A stretch of 64,000 bases of DNA from the NCBI GenBank assembly GCA_020152595.1, contig JAIGNY010001689.1, positions 186,001-250,000 on the forward strand, in the 5' to 3' direction. The translations under genes were made by a program, and so were the position numbers. The DNA is from Chiridota heheva. Taxonomy: Eukaryota > Echinodermata > Holothuroidea > Apodida > Chiridotidae. The notes under the pieces were generated by a model. The model did no database searches. It saw nothing but the letters and a program-made list of their open reading frames with translations, and was not told the origin of the DNA. This document shows, piece after piece, positions 1 through 10,881 of this stretch (the stretch's first letter is position 1; each line of letters begins with the position of its first letter).

Positions 1-552
1 TGTAATACATCATACACATTTGCATATTGTTATGTGATATCAGCAGATTCTGAATGGAACTGGTATATCTTTTAAAAAACTTATTTTCTACAGCTGAAGA
101 AAGTTTTAACATTAAGAAAGATTTTTGAACAGTTAGAGGTAACATAATTTGCATTTTGCTACTTGAACATCCAGCAAAAATCATGAAAATAGCAAAGCTT
201 GCATAGAAAGAAACTGGTAAATACTCAAAACCTTTTGATCAAATTTTGCTGCACAGCTTCACATAATTATGATGATCATTTAAATAAACACAAAGGATTT
301 ACAAAAGGAAATAACCATTATCACAAATTTGCATATCAATTTGCATATTGATGCCTGAAATTTAAAAATGCTGTAGAATGGTCAATTTTTAACTAATTTT
401 GATTAAAGTGTTTGTTACTTTCATGGTTTTGCAATAGATTTTAAAGTAACTAATGCATGTGCATAGTCATATACTGTACACTTAAGTATTTAAGATTGTG
501 TCCGTAATTTAGATATTTTAGTACCTGATTTGTTTAATTCTACAAATTTTAG
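1..552. other. Intron (or 5' part) of gene 1, no exon seen
   Basis: AT-rich sequence ending in a splice acceptor at 551-552. No coding segment is visible. The stretch around 360-410 resembles, in inverted orientation, sequence inside the 6596-7111 element (a shared AATTGACC/GGTCAATTTT core), so it may be an old, decayed copy of the same repeat. Confidence 0.4.
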
Positions 553-702
553 AGTATGAAATAGAGTCGGTACAAAGACGGTCACGGTCATTGGAGGATG
601 TCTTTGGAAGGGCTCTTCTGACGTATGAAGAACTAGAGACAACAGAGCCTAGGAAACGCAAACTGGCCGTAGTCATGCCCCAGGTGAACAGTGTTATTCA
701 GG
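553..702 (+). CDS. Gene 1, exon a (first exon seen)
   Basis: Internal exon of 150 nt with a TTTTAG acceptor and a GG|GTAAGG donor, phase 1 at both ends. The reading frame is open throughout and codes for a charged peptide with RRSRS near its start and a PRKRK nuclear-localisation-like patch near codon 35. No domain is recognised. No start codon or promoter is visible upstream, so the gene begins before the window. The exon is joined to the next by frame compatibility only. Confidence 0.6.
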
Positions 703-1789
703 GTAAGGTCATTACATACAAATTTTCCTTTTCAGTCCTTTGCCCCTCCGCTCCCCACCCTCTCTTTCCCTACAAGAACCACCTTTTCTGTAGGTGTGAC
801 TTCTGCTAAAAGCAATTAAGAACCCACCACATAAAACTCAGTGATATGCATCATTAAACCACTACTTACCATCTGTAAAAATAAACAAGGGAGCTTATTA
901 TGAAGAGCCAGGTATTGCAGTTAGGGTCTTAACACAGTCAGATCATGTAATTTCAGGACAGGATTCATTTGGACTTGACAGGATGAATGGATAATCATTC
1001 ATCAACAAAATAGTTTTTGTGCCGTATCTTCCTGTGAATTTTTGCTATATCCAACTTTTTTTAACCCTATTAATATGTATAAGCCTTTTACTATATATCA
1101 TGTGTGTTATCTCAGGACACAGAATTCATTTGGATTTGAAAAGATGTGTAGATTTGCCTTAACCTTAATTCTCTCCAGCCCGGCCTGTTCTGCGCTGCTG
1201 CCTTGGCCACATCTCAGCTTTATCCACCTGCCTTGTTCCACTCCTTCTGTCCATGTAGTTTTCTGCCTCCCTCTCACTCTTCAACCCCCTGGCATCCACC
1301 CCAGTGCTGTTGTGCAGTTGTTCTCACCCTCACTCCTCTCTCACCCTTTCTCCCCCTGTTTACTCTCCCTCTACCTCTGGAATGATCTAACCTCTCAGGC
1401 ACAATTTGACCCTTGCTGTTGTGGTGCCGTTACACTCTCATCAAACAAACCCTCCTAAGTCTGTGACCCACCCAGTTTCTCCTTTTTCATTGTACCTCAC
1501 AACTGATGTCGTTTATCTCTGCAATTCCCCCACTTTTTGTCCTTTGCTGCCATCTGATCCTCAGAATCCATCTTAAACACTGGTTTGGAAAATGTTCAGC
1601 TTTTCTTTCATCAGTCCTAGTAATCGTTCACATTTCGCAGCCATAAGGTAGAATGTGTAGGTAATCATTCATTAATAAAAATAATATTAGAAGGTTAGAG
1701 TTTTGATGCATTTTTGCTCTTTTCAACTCTTTTAACTCTTTAAATGTGTATTAGCCTCTCACAGTTAACCCTTATTCAATTTTGTGCAG
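703..1789. other. Intron of gene 1
   Basis: Non-coding. It contains the 3' tail of a LINE at about 1165-1455. A short motif around TAATCATTCAT is found both at about 992 and at about 1656, flanking that tail at a distance. Confidence 0.5.
1165..1455 (+). mobile_element. LINE 3'-end fragment (RNase H-type LINE family)
   Basis: A pyrimidine-rich stretch ends in the same terminal block as the larger LINE copies B and C: an AATGATCTAACCTCTCAGG segment, then GGTGCCGTTA, then ATCAAACAAAC. It is heavily 5'-truncated. Open frames here (1042-1458, 1203-1385) are a by-product of the pyrimidine-rich composition. Confidence 0.75.
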
Positions 1790-1864
1790 ATAAAACGAGA
1801 CGTGAAGAGGAGGATATTATGGAGTTTATCATCGCATCAACAGGAAATGATGATAATGAGAGAG
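1790..1864 (+). CDS. Gene 1, exon b
   Basis: A 75-nt exon between a TTTTGTGCAG acceptor and a GAG|GTAACC donor, phase 1-1, coding for 25 residues including a REEED acidic run and a STGNDDNE tail. It is too short for domain assignment. Support comes from the matched splice sites, the open frame and the same phase as its neighbours. Confidence 0.55.
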
Positions 1865-2452
1865 GTAACCACAGCAGACATTTTGTTTAACAACTATGCC
1901 CAAAGATATCCTTCTATCTGTATTGTTAATTTTAATTGATAAGTAATTATTTTTGTGCTAATCTAGTTTAAGTTTTGTTTTTATCAAACAACTGTGTTAA
2001 TCGTGGTTTGGTTTGTTGTTGCTTTTGTATCTTTTAATAACATATTGATTGATTGTTAACTTTACATTTATATAATATACTTATTTTGTGTTTGAACTCT
2101 TTCTTAAAAAATCCCCCTCAACTTCCTCTCGTTTAGTTGTCATATCAACTAGAACTTATCACACAATCTTAAAGAATAATTATAAAAAGAAATGTATAAA
2201 GAATTATGATAACTGCGCTTCCCTGTAATAAGCTACTTTTTCATCACTTCTATACTCTTTCTCCTACAAGCTGGAGTAATTTTACAACCTGGAATAATTT
2301 ATACCTTATAGTTTACCTTCTTTTAGAAAACTCCATTTGTTATTTTAAGTAATTTTGCTATAATTTAACCTATCTGCCCATGTGCCGACAAGTATTAGTA
2401 ATAAATCAATCAATCAATGCATTCATCAGATAATCAATATTTTCATCTCTAG
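1865..2452. other. Intron of gene 1
   Basis: AT-rich sequence with no repeat or gene that I recognise; a short CAAT repeat lies at about 2406-2418. Confidence 0.5.
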
Positions 2453-2557
2453 ATGAAATAGCACCTGAACCCACCACCATGCCCAGAAAGAGACCTCGAA
2501 TACCAAAGAGGTTTAAGAGTAGAGGAAGGGGCTTCATTCCAACGTCTCATCCCCGAG
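2453..2557 (+). CDS. Gene 1, exon c (basic linker)
   Basis: A 105-nt exon, acceptor ATCTCTAG, donor CGAG|GTAATG, phase 1-1. It codes for 35 residues rich in Arg, Lys and Pro (MPRKRPRIPKRFK, then RGRGF), a strong nuclear-localisation-type or nucleic-acid-binding linker. No catalytic motif. Confidence 0.6.
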
Positions 2558-2835
2558 GTAATGTCATGCATTCTTGGTTGTCATAAGCTATATTTATGAT
2601 GCATTTAGAAAAAGAAAAACAAATCTACTATATCAAAAAGAAAGTTATTTTTGCCAAGATAAATAAATAAATACATTTTCCTAGCTTCCACATGAATCAA
2701 GATAGTCAAGTTGTCTTCTTCTTCTTCTTCTAATGATGAAAAAAGCTCTGGGCTTGGGCATTGTTCAGGGCAAGGTCTTTAGTAGAGAATGAATCCTGCA
2801 GCAGTAAGAATTGTAACATATTTTACATCATCTGG

Positions 2836-3045
2836 AGCTCAGAACTGCAGTCACAGAGGGTGATGCTATGTCATAGCCCTGTTTTGTCATCACAGCTTAA
2901 AACCATCCACTCATTCAACACAACTGGTTGAGGCACTTCTAGAGTTTAGAACCGCAGTCACAGAGGGTTAATGCTATGTCATAATCCGTTTTATCGCAGC
3001 CTAAGACCATCCAACCCTTGAATGCAACTGGTTGAGGCACTTCCC
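2836..3045. repeat. Two-copy tandem duplication (about 105 bp unit)
   Basis: Two adjacent diverged copies, each running from a CAGAACTGCAGTCACAGAGG-like start through GCTATGTCATA to AACTGGTTGAGGCACTTC. It lies in the 2.56-7.50 kb intron. Confidence 0.75.
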
Positions 3046-3499
3046 GTATTGCCAAGACTCTTTAGCACCAGGTGGAAAGCATTCTGCAACTGGCAGGTTT
3101 ATTAGTCAACCTCTTCAGATGTATAAGACAAAAAGTGTATATCCCTTATAAATTGGATTAGATTTTTTTACGAGATGAAAGATTTAGTTCACTGGTCAAG
3201 CAAGTCCATTTTTGTGAAAGATGATGAAAAAGAAACATAATGGTGACAGAAACATTCAAAAATCTTATTCTTATAAGAAGGTATTCAAGTTTAAAGCTGT
3301 GTCTCAATTGTGTACAAACAATTGACATCAGACTAGTTGCGACATCACATCCTCACATTCCTCAATGGCTTTATGTATTCTATTCTATTTTTACCAAAGA
3401 TTTGCTGCTTTAAAACCATTCGATATGTCAGGAAAGTAGTAAAACAGAATTTAGTAAGGTAATTGTGGTTTAAGCACAAGCTAAATCCATTCAACCAAT

Positions 3500-3745
3500 T
3501 GGGCTCATAATGCCGGTGCTTATCCCCGGGTTTCATAGCGCAAGTGGATGAGAGTACATGACTCCTCCTGGATGGGACACCAGTCCATCACAGATTAACT
3601 TCCCAGCAGTGCTGGTACTAATTTTACAGCTGCGTGGACTGAAGCAAGTAGAGTATAAAGTCTCTTGCTCAAGGGCACAATGCAGGGCTCATGATGGGAA
3701 TCAAACCCGGTACCTTTCGAATTGTGGTTTACTACCAAAGAAAGT
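3500..3745 (-). mobile_element. tRNA-derived SINE, minus strand
   Basis: Read on the minus strand, it has a box-B-like GGTTTGATTCCC near 3695-3710, then the conserved body (TTGAGCAAGAGACTTTA, then GCACTGCTGGGAAGTTAA, then GATGGACTGGTGTCCCATCC). The same body recurs at 13266, 32600, 57640 and 58050. The body resembles the CORE/Deu/V-type SINEs known from deuterostomes; the exact family is not assigned. Confidence 0.7.
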
Positions 3746-3812
3746 TTGACCAAAAATAATATAATAAGTTAGAAATAATTATTTTTATAATTAATTTTCT
3801 TTAAAGTACATT

Positions 3813-4257
3813 TTGATAAAAACTCACACACTCACTCCCTCCTCCTTACTGGTTCCCCCCATTCCCTCTGCAACAATTGTCATCGCACCTTCACAGTCCA
3901 TCACGTTCTCCTTGCTTGCCTCCTGTACAACTTTCCCAAAGCTTCCCATGCTCCCCACAACTCAATTGCCTAGTTCTTCCAGAAAAATCCTCCGAAAATA
4001 ATTATCTCCTTCCTTCATCATGCTTCCCTCTACAACCATATTTAGTCTTCCTCTCCAAACCCCCTCTCTCTACTTTGTTTTTTCATGCATGCACCTCCTC
4101 TCTCGATCCCAGCTTTCTGACTTTTAGTTCTTATATTTCTCTCAATCTCCCTTGTTTTCTTTCCTTCTTACCTCTAGAATGATCTAACCTCTCAGGCACA
4201 ATTTGACCCTCGATTGTCGTGGTGCCGTTAAGCCCTCATCAATTAAGCATAAGAAAG
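3813..4257 (+). mobile_element. LINE 3'-end fragment
   Basis: Closely similar to the last part of LINE copy B (47760-48198): CTCACTCCC, CACGTTCTCCTTGCTTGCC, CCACAACTCAATTGC, and the shared end GTCGTGGTGCCGTTAAG then CCTCATCAA. Open frames at 3813-4001 and 3877-4182 are remnants of its coding and 3' region, not host genes. Confidence 0.8.
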
Positions 4258-4426
4258 TGAAGATGAGGGGGCCAACCCAGTCATTTCTATACAAATGAGA
4301 TTAAGCTTGAAACTTGAATATCACCTTAATGGAATAAAATATGGAAGTAGTTTTAACATTTCCTGGCAGTTTAAAGACCTCTTTCCAATAAGATGAACTT
4401 GCTTGACCACTGAGCTAATTCTTTAA

Positions 4427-5496
4427 GCAGTAATAGGCGCTTGCCATGACCAATTGTATCCTGCATGTTTATGATACATAAATATTTAAGATTTTGGACA
4501 GAAGTGCATAGAGTTTTAGATATGGGGTAGACCATTTCATGATGTTCATAAAAAAGCCCTTTTAGTTTCTGAGTTATGGTACCTGAGGAATATTTAATAC
4601 TTGCTCAATTTGTGATGTATTATACTGGGCTGACAACACTAAATTTGGTAATAATTCTTTAAATTTCTTTCCTAAATCAGAATTTCTTTCCTAAATCTCA
4701 AACAATGAAAATGATGTGAATTTTATTATTATTTGTATTCATTTGAGTAAAACCTGTTCAGCTAGAATTTGCTGCACTCCAACAACAAATGATGAAAGAC
4801 AATTAAAAAAGAAAAGAGTTATATATAAGGAAATTCCAAGGTCATCCATTAATTGACCCAAATTTGTATATTTGATGACCTTTTAGATAGCTTTTAAAGC
4901 AATGTATTTATTGTTGCATCTACATGTTCAGATACCTTTAACACATGTCATTGGACATAATATTTTATCATGTGGTGAACATCGTCAGATTTGTTTGGCA
5001 GAAATATTTCTTTAAATCGAGTAGAATAATTAATTGCGTTGAAGAAGATTAATGTGTGAAATATCGAAACAAAATCATGGGAAGAAGACAAGTTTAAGAA
5101 AATCTCGGTTCCACAATTTCTGGTGTGATGACAGTTGATTTAGTGAGTACAAACTGCTTCTTTTTTTCTTTTTTTTTTTTGGGTTAAAAAGGAAATATTT
5201 TGTTATTTATTGGCTAAAACTGGCCTGGCCTAGGTAAAATTCTAACAAAATCTCAAGTTTCTTTGACAAGAACTATTCAATGAAATCATCAGAAGTGTAA
5301 TGGTATGAAATGATGTGGTAGATATGCATTGTGCAATGAAAGGAAGCCTTGAGTAAAACCCTCAATAACAACTCTCCTTATGCCCCTATTGATAAACTTA
5401 AAAGACTATATTGTGCTGTTTAATCCCTTTTAGCCTAACATTCACTACACAGTCACTCTCAGACTCAGTGGAACATCTAGGGTATGAATATGTGTG
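4427..5496. other. Intron of gene 1, nothing assigned
   Basis: AT-rich sequence with homopolymer T near 5160. I see no exon, RNA gene or repeat family here. Confidence 0.45.
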
Positions 5497-5504
5497 GCCT
5501 AAAT

Positions 5505-6547
5505 TAGAGCTGTGAACGTTTAGGGATTTTAGTAAACGTGTACACGCCAAAAAAAGCGAGCGTGTATCGTGTACACGAGTTTAGTACCGTAATTTTCGGA
5601 AATACACCAAAATTGTTCCAAAACTACGAGGCGAAGTAAAAAAATCGCGCAACTAGTATGGCAAAAGTACTGACTGCATTGCCCAAATAGACGCTGAGTT
5701 TTATTTTCCAAATCGTAAAAACTTTACTTCTACAGCATAAATCATCATTTTTATAGAAAATATGCATGGAAATTCAGTTTAGAAAGAACAGATAACTTCC
5801 TTTTAATGTCATTTAAACTCAACGTCGCGTAACTTTTTTGTCCTATTCGCTACGGCTTTCGAAGTTCTTCCGTGAAAATCTTGCATACTATGCCTATGAT
5901 ATACCTCGCCGTAAAACATTTCAAAACTACGCCACCACCACCAGGAAGTTCTGAAATATCAGTCCTTTGGAAAAGATGGCCGCCATCTTTGCGAAGCATG
6001 CAGAATTTCAGCCCTGTTAAAACCTTTTTCTGTTTGTTTATTAGGCAATATTTTTTCTTTCTTGCAAAATTTATTTGACTCATCAGGTAATATTTACATG
6101 TAAATGTACTGATTGTCACGATTCAAATTTTTTTTGGTCGATAAAACGGGCCTTGATTGCGTGGGATTTAAAGCCTTATGGCCTAACGTTAGGCCTATTG
6201 TTACTGTTTACTGCTGCACATTCGCGGTGCATTTTACAAGTTAAATTACTCAGATTTCGGCGAAATCAAAGTGCATAATATCCCCATTCATTGGTGATTA
6301 CTGCGCATTTGTGATTCGCACATTTAAAAAGGATTAAGCTAATCGGATTTACAGTTTGTAAAAAGTCATTGAATGGAATTTTGTCAGCCGAATGTGTGTG
6401 TGATTTTAATCATGAATATTGATTTTCAACGGCAAGACACTAGGCCCTATGATGTATGAAAAACGATTACTCGCAATGAAGTATTTAGTAAACGTTTACA
6501 AGATTTGCGAGCGTGTATCGTGTACACGCTAAACGGTCACAGCTCTA
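5505..6547. mobile_element. hAT-like non-autonomous DNA transposon
   Basis: The element begins TAGAGCTGTGAACGTTTAG and ends with the inverted form (CTAAACGGTCACAGCTCTA). It is flanked by a perfect 8-bp direct repeat GCCTAAAT at 5497-5504 and 6548-6555. An 8-bp target duplication and TAGRG-type ends are typical of hAT. A second inner inverted block (AGCGTGTATCGTGTACACG) strengthens the ends. About 1.04 kb long; the internal open frames (5850-6119, 5872-6078, 6075-6278) show no transposase. An AAGATGGCCGCCATCTT palindrome, like paired YY1 sites, lies near 5972-5990. Confidence 0.85.
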
Positions 6548-6595
6548 GCCTAAATTAAACTGAACTACAAGCATTTAATGTATGTGCTAGTAGTA

Positions 6596-7111
6596 TTAAA
6601 GGTATATGGACAGTTAGAAGCAACATTAGCTAAATTGATTTAAAGTCCATTACAATACATGAAGATAGCAAAACATTCATCAAATTCAGTTAAAAATTGG
6701 CCATTTTACAGCTTTTAGAAGAATTTTGTGCAAATATGGGCAAATGTTTGTGTTACTCTTGTGATGTATGAATGGGACATAGTCTCTATTTTTTTATGTT
6801 AATCCATTGTTTTTTAATCCTCTGCCATTTCTCTCTAAAAAATCCTCTTTATTCTAATGAAGGGGATTTGATCTTTACCATACCCCCAACCAATCTCAAG
6901 CTGGAGAAGGCATTTTTAACATTTTCAAGGTCTGAAATTAAAGGAAGAAATATAAAGAAAAACAAAAGCATTTTGAGGTGTTTTCCTGTCAATACATCAC
7001 ATTTTTTTCAATATATTTAAAATGTTTCAAACTTTGATTCCTCATGACATGAAAACTACACATGCTATTTTCAATGTTCAAAAACTATTGTACCTGTCCA
7101 TTTACCTTTAA
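6596..7111. mobile_element. Short terminal-inverted-repeat element, family E
   Basis: Left end TTAAAGGTATATGGACAG and right end CTGTCCATTTACCTTTAA are near-perfect inverted complements about 515 bp apart. The interior is AT-rich and non-coding; the 82-codon frame at 6772-7020 has no recognisable feature. Similar interior blocks (AAAATTGACAATTTTACAG type) occur near 350-410 and 54780. Confidence 0.65.
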
Positions 7112-7496
7112 GAATGTGAAAGTGATTGTAACAGTACTAGGTTTAGTGCAGAATATTAAACTATGCTGATTTTTTACATGTTAGAACTATTTGAGACATT
7201 CAACAAACCAAACGTTATTGAGTAGAATTTCACTTACTATCTATTTGAAGGATAATCATAGTATTATTATGACCTGTTCTGAAATAACAAGCAGTAATGA
7301 CAAGTACAATAGCCAAAGCTTTTCTGATGTCACAACAAATGGTCATGGCAAGTTATGTAATGGTTAGTACCTTACTTCATAATTAACTTCAATGCAACAA
7401 AAATCATATAATTGAGATGTATCTGGCATAAATCTGCATATAATTACTCATTGAGTTACATTATACTTTAAAGACCAACTTTTTCTTTGTGTACAG

Positions 7497-7637
7497 TGGG
7501 CAAGACCAGGTCAGCTAGAGATGAATCTTCATCGGAAGGTGACAGTGATGAGGATACAGAGCAGGTGGGAGGTAACGAGAAGGAGCTAGAAATGGGAGAT
7601 GAGGAAGAGGCTGCAGAGACAAGGAAACAGTCTTCAG
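7497..7637 (+). CDS. Gene 1, exon d (acidic)
   Basis: A 141-nt exon, acceptor GTGTACAG, donor TTCAG|GTAAAA, phase 1-1. The 47 residues are strongly acidic and serine-rich (SSSEGDSDEDTE, EEAAE), with CK2-type phosphorylation contexts. Likely a disordered linker. Sequence after the donor (CCCCTTTTC runs) is intronic although the frame stays open to 7783. Confidence 0.65.
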
Positions 7638-8491
7638 GTAAAACACCACCCCTTTTCTTTCATTCCTATTCCCCCTTTCTCCCACACCTTTACCCCCTAT
7701 CCCCCACACCTGTGTTCCCTTTTACTAGCTGCTTGAAGGTTACCCCCACACATGTGTTCCCCTTTACTACAGTAGCTGCTTGAAGGTTACCAACAACCAG
7801 TGGTGATGTGAGGGGTTGTTCACAGGGGGGCAAGCCACTGGAAAGGCCCCTTCCTAGCAGTGACATAGGAATATGGTGGTGGTTGGGGGGCAGTTAGGGA
7901 AAATTCAGAAAATGGGCATATTGCTAAAATAAGTTTCTGTCAATGTTGAAGCTGTTCCTAATAGGAAAATCTCAAGATTGCGGGAAAATATCCTTAAATT
8001 TTTGACAAAATTTTCTTCATCATCTTCACTTTTTGTGAAATTTTCAGTCAATTTTCTGTGATTTTTGGAAAATTTTCTTCTATTTTTACGAATTTGTATT
8101 TCATTTTTGGGTAGTTTTTTTATTTTGGAAAATTTCCCATTTTCGGGAATTTTTGGCCAATGTTTAGAAAATTTCCTTTATTTCAGAACATGATCTTTTC
8201 CTCAAATTAAGTTTCTATCAACATTCAAGTGGCTCGTAATTGGAAAATCTCCAATTTTGGGAGGATCTCCTAAATTTTTGGAAAATATTCCTCATTGTTC
8301 TGATACTTTCATAACTTTTCGGGAAATTCCCTTCATTTACGGGCAATTTTTTTCAACTTTAAGCTGATGTACATTTGGTTTGTGACTTCACACTATCTTT
8401 GATAAGCCATTTGCAGAATGCATATAATGTTATGTGCAAAAGGACCATCTTGAGATGTGATTGATCTTGCACTGATTTTGGTTTTTTGCAG
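7638..8491. other. Intron with low-complexity GGAAAATTT-type sequence
   Basis: From about 7880 to 8350 the DNA is made of loose variants of TTTTCGGGAAATTTCCTT. Similar text appears at about 18670-18960, 31260-31400, 45000-45140 and 56960-57010, so it is a dispersed degenerate repeat. A short duplication (ACACCTGTGTTCCC / ACACATGTGTTCCC, then CTGCTTGAAGGTTAC twice) lies at about 7705-7790. Confidence 0.5.
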
Positions 8492-8581
8492 ATAACGATT
8501 GGATGGATAGTGATGGTTATGAACCTGAGCAGACATATGATAGTGATGACAGTCGATCACAGCCTCATCACTCAAAGAGAA
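8492..8581 (+). CDS. Gene 1, exon e (acidic, precedes module 1)
   Basis: A 90-nt exon, acceptor TTTTTTGCAG, donor GAGAA|GTAAGT, phase 1-1. Codes for 30 residues with alternating Asp/Ser (DSDGYEPEQ, DSDDSRSQ) and a basic end (HSKR). A similar acidic exon (20549-20749) precedes module 3, which suggests that the acidic exon and module were duplicated together. Confidence 0.65.
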
Positions 8582-8737
8582 GTAAGTCAGACAAAAAGTT
8601 ATTCCTTCATCATAATTCCATATTTCCTCTTCTTGCATCATGTTTTATTTGGATGTTTTTCATTTTGAACATTTTTTTGTTTAATTGAGCTGTCTGTATC
8701 TTCTTTAACACTTTTCATCTATTCTGCTTTTTGGCAT

Positions 8738-9342
8738 TTAAAGGATTAGTTCAGTGGCTAAGCAAGTCCATGTTATATGAAAGAGGTGAAGGAAGCATTC
8801 AAAAAATATCTTATTTCATTAGGGAATTATTAAAGTTTAAAGCTCTGTCTTATCTGTGTAGAAATGACTGGTGTACTAAGTCTACTATGGAAGGTTGGTG
8901 TTGTCATCCTCACATTCCTAAAAAGTGTTATAATGTATACTGAAGAAAATTAATTTTACTTTTTGTACTATTTGAATTATTTTACCTTATGACTCTGACT
9001 GTCACGGTGCCATTAAACATCAACAAATTAAAACATATTTTTTTCCTTAAAACTTTCTTCAGGTGGTGAATTATTATTAACCTGACTAGATTCTGTTTTA
9101 CTACTTTCCTGACATCCAATGGTTCTTAAGCCACACAAAATCGCAGGACAAAATATAATAGAATACATAAAGACTTTGAGGATTCTGAGGCTATGACATC
9201 ATGCAACTAGTCTGATTTCAGTCGTTTTTACACAAAGGATACCAAACTTTAGGATTTTGAATGCTTTCTTCACCATTATGTTTCTTCTGCAGCCCTCTTT
9301 TATATGAGATCGACTTGCCGGACCCCTGAACTAATTCTTTAA
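8738..9342. mobile_element. Inverted-repeat element, family A, with LINE tail inside
   Basis: Starts TTAAAGGATTAGTTCAGTGG and ends CTGAACTAATTCTTTAA. The arms are complementary for a long distance (AAGCAAGTCCAT, TATATGAAAGAGG and TGTGTAGAAA blocks recur inverted). A short LINE 3' end (TGACTGTCACGGTGCCATTA, about 8985-9030) sits at the centre. No coding capacity. The frame at 8731-8943 is a shadow. Confidence 0.75.
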
Positions 9343-9401
9343 GTGACTGATCATTAAAATGGCATGGTTGATATTTTCACAGCTTTTTTTCAAAATCTGT
9401 G

Positions 9402-9807
9402 ATACACATGTTCACAGTTCCTTCCGCCATTATAAGGTGCGAGTAAACAAACAATATTCCCCATTGACTGTAACGATAACAAATTTCTTAAGTCACTTTT
9501 TTTTTAATTCTCTGGCTTTGATTTTTTTCTTTTCTTAATATGTTATGTAACTTTTAGTATTAAAGGTAAAATTAAGTTATCAGGAAAAAACTTATGTCGT
9601 CCTAACACAGAAAGTGAAAATTAAGATCGATTTTATAACCTTAGGCCATGTACAATGTGCATATTTATATTAACGATGTGCGATAAATACTACGCAAACC
9701 AAGAGTGTATTTTGGTGTGCGCTCAAGCTGGTTGGTTTGTTCACTTGCAACTTGAAGGCGATACGTCCTTGTGCGCATGAGCAGACTGGATCTGTGAACT
9801 GGTGTAT
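9402..9807. mobile_element. Short inverted-repeat element, family D
   Basis: Ends ATACACATGTTCACAG and CTGTGAACTGGTGTAT are inverted complements. The interior is the reverse complement of the copy at 17058-17477 (shared GTCCTAACACAG, GTACAATGTGCAT, GCGCATGAGCAGACTGGA blocks). Non-autonomous. Confidence 0.75.
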
Positions 9808-10209
9808 TGTCCCGAGTGTGTTGGAACTCAGGAGGATTGGATAGATATATTCATGATTGCTTATCGATGTGAAAGTTATCTGGCTATCTTAACAAACCAA
9901 AGGTCATACCTGGGCAGATTCAAGTTTTGCAGGTTCTTCCAGTCAGGCAACCTCATACTAATGAATTTGTTCTGCATCTTAATCTTAAAAATTCTCAGGA
10001 CATTCAAATTTTCCTTCAAAATAATCTACCGATTCAACATTTCAAGAAGTCACAATTTTAGAACAATTTCTGTACAATGATCATCAAATTACAAACAGGT
10101 GAATGTTATTCATCTAGATATATTTGTACTAATTTTGTCCCAGTTTTGAACTAATTTCAGTAAAAGTATTACCAATTTGCTAAGAAGTGTATGTTTTTTA
10201 TCTTCACAG

Positions 10210-10881
10210 ATATTCTAAATGGTGGGATGCATTTGAACAAAGATCTTCCTGCACAGAGGAATGCATGTTGCACGTCTTGCTGTGCATCTTTCTCTGTGTC
10301 CTCCTGTGCATGTTCCTATCGTAAGAAAGATGACCTGTTCTACTTCCTGAACAGCGATTGTCTTGTTTCTTACACGGATGATCCTGTATTTCAGCAAACT
10401 ATTCTTGACTTTTTTCATGAGAATGCCACTGGAAGTTTATGCACAGAAGATCAAACCATGAAACGAATCGGGTGGGTACTTTGGAACCGCAGGAAATCAA
10501 ATGCTGGTAATTTCGAACAAGTTGGAATGGATATTCAGAATCTAGCGGATTTGTATCAGTTATACCAGAGTGTGGACAGTACATCCACTGACGTATCAGA
10601 CATGTTTAGAAAATCTACCTTCAAAAAAGTGCTGAATTGTATTGAAAAGATAAGAAGCAAAGGTCAGGGATCAAGTGCGGAGGAAGATAATGCTCTGCGA
10701 ACTCTGATAAGGAATGCTGCTGAGATCGTTCTAGGGCGATGGATCGTGTCAGAGGAGGCAGAGAAAGCAAAAGATGTCAAGGAGTTTATCAAAGAGTTTC
10801 TTAACAGAGAGAATGAGATATTTAGCACCAAAAAGAATGTCACAAATTCCTTGAAGAAAAGCAAATCTACACCTGCATCAG
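10210..10881 (+). CDS. Gene 1, module 1 exon (degenerate knuckle + helical region)
   Basis: A 672-nt exon (224 codons), acceptor CTTCACAG, donor CATCAG|GTATGT, phase 1-1. It corresponds to the second knuckle and helical region of modules 2 and 3, with no first knuckle. The knuckle (codons 20-36) keeps C-x2-C, but the expected His is gone and extra cysteines appear (CCTSCCASFSVSSCACS). After it, DDPVFQQTIL and GSLCTEDQTMKRIGWVLW align with DDPEYSDTIL and GTICSSDRYLVLIGRAMW in module 3. The rest (LADLYQLYQS, DVSDMFRKSTF) is predicted helical and also matches module 3 (ISDMFRSSTL). Probably a paralogous copy that no longer binds zinc in the same way. Function unknown. Confidence 0.8.

Larger units (their letters stand above)
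3176..4426. mobile_element. Inverted-repeat element, family A, with nested SINE and LINE
   Basis: The left arm (about 3176-3470) starts AAAGATTTAGTTCACTGGTC and the right arm ends TGAGCTAATTCTTTAA, its inverted complement. The same arms make the cleaner copy at 8738-9342. The middle is filled by a minus-strand SINE (3500-3745) and a LINE 3' tail (3813-4257), showing that those inserted later. No transposase is present. Confidence 0.65.

Noticed and set aside
9802-10080. CPEC-containing frame as the missing first knuckle of module 1
   Set aside because: The expected histidines are absent and the beginning overlaps the end of a family D element.
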